From Sphingomonadales bacterium (GTDB taxonomy: Bacteria; Pseudomonadota; Alphaproteobacteria; Sphingomonadales; Sphingomonadaceae), in contig JAIXUQ010000084.1 in NCBI GenBank assembly GCA_027483465.1, forward strand, positions 1 to 64,000: 64,000 nt of DNA, read 5' to 3'. The position numbers and the translations under genes are program-made. Of this stretch, positions 60,923-64,000 are shown piece after piece. The notes beneath the pieces are model-generated. The model saw only the letters and a program-made list of their open reading frames with translations, ran no database searches and was not told the DNA's origin. Numbering within the stretch: position 1 is the stretch's first letter; each line of letters starts with the position of its first letter.

Positions 60923-62260
60923 ATGAACACTGTCACGCCGCGCCGCATCCTGGGCCCCTTTGCCGCTGCATCGGTGGTGGTTGGCATGGTGGTGGGGGCC
61001 GGTATCTTCCGTTCGGCCAGCCTGGTGGCCGCCACCCTGCACAATGATGGGCTGGTGCTGCTGGCCTGGGCGGTGGGCGGGCTGTTCGCGCTGGCCGGCG
61101 CCCTCGTCTATGCCGAACTGGCCAGTGCCTTTCCGCATCCGGGCGGCGATTATCGCTTCCTGAAACTCGCCTATGGCCCGCTGGTCGGTTTCCTGTTTGC
61201 CTGGTCGCGCTTTGCGGTGATCTTTTCAGCTTCGGCCGCCATGCTGGCCTTTGTGGCGGCCGATTATGCCGCCGAACTGGTCCCCTTGTCGGCCTCCGCA
61301 CGGGGCGGCGTGGCGGCGCTGGCGGTGGTTACGCTCACCGGGCTCAATCTGGCCGGGGTCAGGCGCTCCACCGGCGGGCAGGTGGTGCTGGTGGCCGGCG
61401 ACGTCATTGCGCTGCTGGCGCTGGGCGCGGCCGCCACCAGCCTGATTGCGGCGGGCACCCCGGCGGTGGCGGCCACCGTGGCGCCGCAACCCTTTGCCGC
61501 TGCCGCCTTTGGCCAGGCCATGGTGTTTGTCATGCTGGCCTTTGGCGGCTTCAACGATGCCGCGACGCTGTCAGCCGAAGTGCGGCGCCCGCGTGACATG
61601 ACGCTGGCACTGGTTGGCGGCATGGGGCTGGTCACCGCACTCTATCTGCTGGCCAACTGGGCTTATCTGGCCGGCCTGGGCGGCGACGGCCTGGCCAACA
61701 GCGCCGCGCCGGCCGCGCAGCTGATGGCGCAGGCGTTCGGGCCGGGCGGGCAGGCGGTGATGGTGGTGTTTGTCGGGCTGGCGGCGCTGGCCATTGTCAA
61801 CGCGCTGGTGATCGTGGGCGGGCGCACCCTGTATGCCGTCGCCAGCGAGGAGCCGGCGCTGGGGCGGCTGGCCGTGTGGGATGCCGCTGCCGGGGTGCCG
61901 CGCGGCGCCATCTGGGTGCAGTGCGCGCTGTCACTGCTGCTGATCGCCTGGGGATCGGTTTCCACCGGCTTTGCCCAGATGGTGGATTTCCTCTCGCCGG
62001 TGTTCTGGCTGTTCCTGTCGCTCACCGGGCCGGCGCTGATCATCCTGCGCCGCCGGGCCCCCGATGTGGCACGGCCGTTCAAGGTGCCGCTCTATCCGCT
62101 GGTGCCGCTAGCCTTTTCCGCCGGTTGCCTGTTCGTGCTGCAAAGCAGCGTGCGCTATGTTGGCTGGCGCGGCACCGCGATAAGCTTTGGCGTGCTGGCG
62201 CTGGGCCTTTTGGTGCGGCTGTTGCTCAAAGCCCGGCCGCAACCGCCAGGTGATAGGTGA
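60923..62260 (+). CDS. APC-superfamily amino acid permease
   Basis: A 445-residue inner-membrane carrier with about 12 hydrophobic segments. The first helix SVVVGMVVGAGIFRSASLV contains the Gly-x-Gly-x-phi-Phe unwound substrate site of amino acid/polyamine antiporters, and LVYAELASAFPHPGGDYRFLK follows as in this superfamily. AFGGFNDAATLSAEVRRPRDM is also family-typical. Start ATG 60923 has GGAG upstream. The gene diverges from dnaK and its last 35 bases overlap feoB tail to tail. Substrate not known. Confidence 0.88.
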   Translation: MNTVTPRRILGPFAAASVVVGMVVGAGIFRSASLVAATLHNDGLVLLAWAVGGLFALAGALVYAELASAFPHPGGDYRFLKLAYGPLVGFLFAWSRFAVIFSASAAMLAFVAADYAAELVPLSASARGGVAALAVVTLTGLNLAGVRRSTGGQVVLVAGDVIALLALGAAATSLIAAGTPAVAATVAPQPFAAAAFGQAMVFVMLAFGGFNDAATLSAEVRRPRDMTLALVGGMGLVTALYLLANWAYLAGLGGDGLANSAAPAAQLMAQAFGPGGQAVMVVFVGLAALAIVNALVIVGGRTLYAVASEEPALGRLAVWDAAAGVPRGAIWVQCALSLLLIAWGSVSTGFAQMVDFLSPVFWLFLSLTGPALIILRRRAPDVARPFKVPLYPLVPLAFSAGCLFVLQSSVRYVGWRGTAISFGVLALGLLVRLLLKARPQPPGDR

Positions 62261-64000
62261 GCCCGGCAGCGGCATAGGCGGCGGCAAAGAGATAGGCGAA
62301 CATGAAGATCGGCCAGCGCCAGCTGGCGGTTTCGCGCCGGGTGATGGCCAGGGTGGAAATGCACTGCGGCGCAAAGACGAACCAGGCCAGGAAGGCCAGC
62401 GCGGTGGGCAGTGGCCAGGCGCTGCGCAGGCGCTGGATCAGGCTGTCGGCATTCTCTTCGCTGACGTCGTTGAGGGCATAGACCGTGCCCAGCGCCGAGA
62501 CCGCCACCTCGCGTGCGGCCATGCCGGGCACCAGCGCGATGGCGATTTCCTTGTTGAAGCCGATCGGCGCAAACAGCGGCTCCAGACCGTCACCGATGCG
62601 GCCGGCCAAGCTATATTCGATCGGCGGGCGATCCGCATCGGCCGGCGGCTGTGGCCAGCTGGCCAGGGCCCACAACAGGATCGTGGAGCCCAGGATGATG
62701 GTGCCGGCGCGGCCCAGGAAGGCCGTGGCGCGGCTATAAAGGCCCAGCGCCATGTCTCGCGCTGCCGGCCATTGATACTTGGGCATTTCCAGCAGGAACG
62801 GCGGCGCCGATCCCTTGGTGACGGTGCGGCGCAGCACAAAGGCAGCCAGCAATGCGCCCAAAATGCCGGCCAGATAGAGGATAAACAGCACCAGCCCCTG
62901 CAGGCCGAACGGCCCGACGGCGCGGGCCGGGATGAAGGCACCGATCACCACCGCATAGACCGGCAACCGCGCCGAACAGGTCATCAGCGGGGCGATCAGG
63001 ATGGTGGTCAGCCGGTCCCGCGGCGAATCGATGGTGCGGGTGGCCATGATGCCGGGGATGGCGCAGGCAAAGCTGGACAGGAGCGGGATGAAGGCCCGGC
63101 CGTTGAGGCCAACACCGGCCATCAGCCGGTCCATCAGGAAGGCGGCCCGCGCCATGTAACCGGATTGTTCCAGCGCGATGATGAAGGCGAACAGGATGAG
63201 GATCTGCGGCAGGAACACCACCACCGCCCCCACCCCGGCCAGCACGCCATCATTGATCAGCGAGAGCAGGATGCCCGGCGGCAGCGCGCCGGCCATGGCG
63301 GCCTGCAGCGCGGCGATGCCGGCCTCGATCCAGCCCATCGGCGCTTCGGCCCAGCTGAACACCGCCTGGAACATGAAGAACAGGATCAGCCCCAGCAGCA
63401 GCGGGCCGGCCAGCGGATGCAGCACCACGCCATCGATGCGCTGCGACCACCGACGGGCGCTGCCGGTGGCGGTTTCGACGGCGTTGGCAATCTGGCGGGC
63501 CTGTTTCTGCAGCGCCTTCAGATCACCGGCGGCAACCACCGGCAACGCCGGCGCCGCATCGCCGATACCGGCGGCCAGCGCCTGGCCCAGCGCCTCCAGC
63601 CCGCGCTTTCTGACCGCCACGGTCTCCACCACCGGCAGGCCAATCAGGGCGGACAGCCGCGCCGCATCGATGCCGATGCCATCGCGGGCTGCCAGATCCA
63701 CCATGTTGAGCGCGACCACCAGCGGCAGGCCCAGCGGCTTCAATTCCAGCACAAAGCGCAGATGGTTGCGCAAATTGGTGGCATCGATCACCGCCACGAT
63801 CGCATCCAGCGGCTTTTCACCAGCAATGCGTCCGAAGATGGCATCGCGGGTCACCGCCTCGTCCGGTGAACGCGGCGACAGGCTGTAGGTGCCGGGCAGA
63901 TCGATCAGATCGCACACCCGGCCATCGGGAAGGGCAAGGCGCCCGGCCTTGCGCTCCACCGTCACGCCCGGATAATTGCCCACCTTCTGGCGGCTGCCGG
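62226..64000 (-). CDS. feoB: Ferrous iron transporter FeoB (5' end beyond window)
   Basis: FeoB is a GTP-gated Fe(II) uptake protein of the inner membrane. The visible 590 residues begin GSRQKVGNYPGVTVERK (end of the P-loop region, G2), then DLPGTYSLSPRSPDE (G3) and VVALNMVD (G4). The membrane domain includes the gate motifs MARAAFLMDRLM, SSFACAIPGIMATRTI (with the conserved CxIP) and SARLPVYAVVIGAF. The reading frame is open to the right edge; the P-loop itself lies outside. feoA is not visible. The end overlaps the convergent permease gene by 35 bases. Confidence 0.95.
   Translation of the reverse strand, partial: GSRQKVGNYPGVTVERKAGRLALPDGRVCDLIDLPGTYSLSPRSPDEAVTRDAIFGRIAGEKPLDAIVAVIDATNLRNHLRFVLELKPLGLPLVVALNMVDLAARDGIGIDAARLSALIGLPVVETVAVRKRGLEALGQALAAGIGDAAPALPVVAAGDLKALQKQARQIANAVETATGSARRWSQRIDGVVLHPLAGPLLLGLILFFMFQAVFSWAEAPMGWIEAGIAALQAAMAGALPPGILLSLINDGVLAGVGAVVVFLPQILILFAFIIALEQSGYMARAAFLMDRLMAGVGLNGRAFIPLLSSFACAIPGIMATRTIDSPRDRLTTILIAPLMTCSARLPVYAVVIGAFIPARAVGPFGLQGLVLFILYLAGILGALLAAFVLRRTVTKGSAPPFLLEMPKYQWPAARDMALGLYSRATAFLGRAGTIILGSTILLWALASWPQPPADADRPPIEYSLAGRIGDGLEPLFAPIGFNKEIAIALVPGMAAREVAVSALGTVYALNDVSEENADSLIQRLRSAWPLPTALAFLAWFVFAPQCISTLAITRRETASWRWPIFMFAYLFAAAYAAAGLTYHLAVAAGL

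Noticed and set aside
1-64000. A defence island, biosynthetic cluster or prophage
   Set aside because: Only scattered toxin-antitoxin pairs were found. There are no integrases, restriction or nuclease systems, NRPS/PKS modules or phage structural genes; most genes are core metabolism.

Overview
The window is GC-rich, densely packed chromosomal DNA from an alphaproteobacterium, most likely of the Sphingomonadales. The basis is the mix of families: two UrcA-type secreted proteins, a tandem double cold-shock-domain protein, a TauE/TIGR02186 pair, a LemA-TPM-TPM operon, and recurring hairpin repeats that translate as 'SSPFGGGARRAEGA'-like shadow peptides. No rRNA, tRNA, CRISPR array, prophage or intact insertion sequence was seen. 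The assignment is inferred from gene content; no 16S gene is present. No gene-free stretch exceeds 300 bases.

Layout, left to right. 0-10 kb: the tail of a VapC-like toxin, a secreted penicillin/acyl-homoserine-lactone acylase-type enzyme, rsmE and ubiA starting on the same four bases in opposite directions, pmbA, a CysQ-type phosphatase, an MFS carrier, a Gfo/Idh oxidoreductase and a GST. 10-14.6 kb: cell-envelope genes (two TPM-domain proteins, LemA, MscL, a DUF4239 protein, a META lipoprotein), then an Rrf2 regulator divergent from an urcA gene with two palindromes between. 14.8-23 kb: a P1-type peptidase, a TetR/SDR divergon with a clear operator, two GNATs, and acyl-CoA metabolism: a kinase/acyl-CoA dehydrogenase pair resembling LvaA/LvaC or ACAD10/11, and a two-subunit-like acyl-CoA dehydrogenase pair. 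23-29 kb: the overlapping lgt-midA-gnat-pgeF operon, TauE/TIGR02186 and a Gly-rich cold-shock protein. 29-36 kb: an acyl-CoA ligase, a small membrane protein, a short inverted-repeat element giving stop codons to both neighbours, a PLP decarboxylase, scoAB and a DUF1203 protein. 35-46 kb: an outer-membrane barrel, a DUF2975/Xre pair with promoter and operator, asd, vapBC, a dicarboxylate carrier, leuB and leuD with an urcA gene between them, polA and parDE. 46-53 kb: an epoxide hydrolase/SMP-30 operon and the glyoxylate shunt (aceA, an ScfR/RamB-like regulator, aceB). 53-64 kb: a hairpin-repeat island, a HAD phosphatase, pbpC, pgl, an SDR, dnaJ, dnaK, an APC permease and feoB cut by the window edge.

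The genes point to an aerobic heterotroph that uses fatty acids and C2 compounds. The acyl-CoA ligase, several acyl-CoA dehydrogenases, the scoAB CoA-transferase and the glyoxylate shunt with its own regulator fit together as a route from fatty or hydroxy acids to biomass. Most of the rest is housekeeping: leucine and aspartate-family synthesis, lipoprotein and peptidoglycan maturation, ubiquinone, DNA repair and heat shock. Nothing amounts to a clearly new defence or biosynthetic system. The best leads are the kinase/dehydrogenase pair with an Asp at the usual catalytic Glu position, the inverted-repeat element with shared stops, the low-complexity cold-shock protein, and several well-formed unassigned operators.
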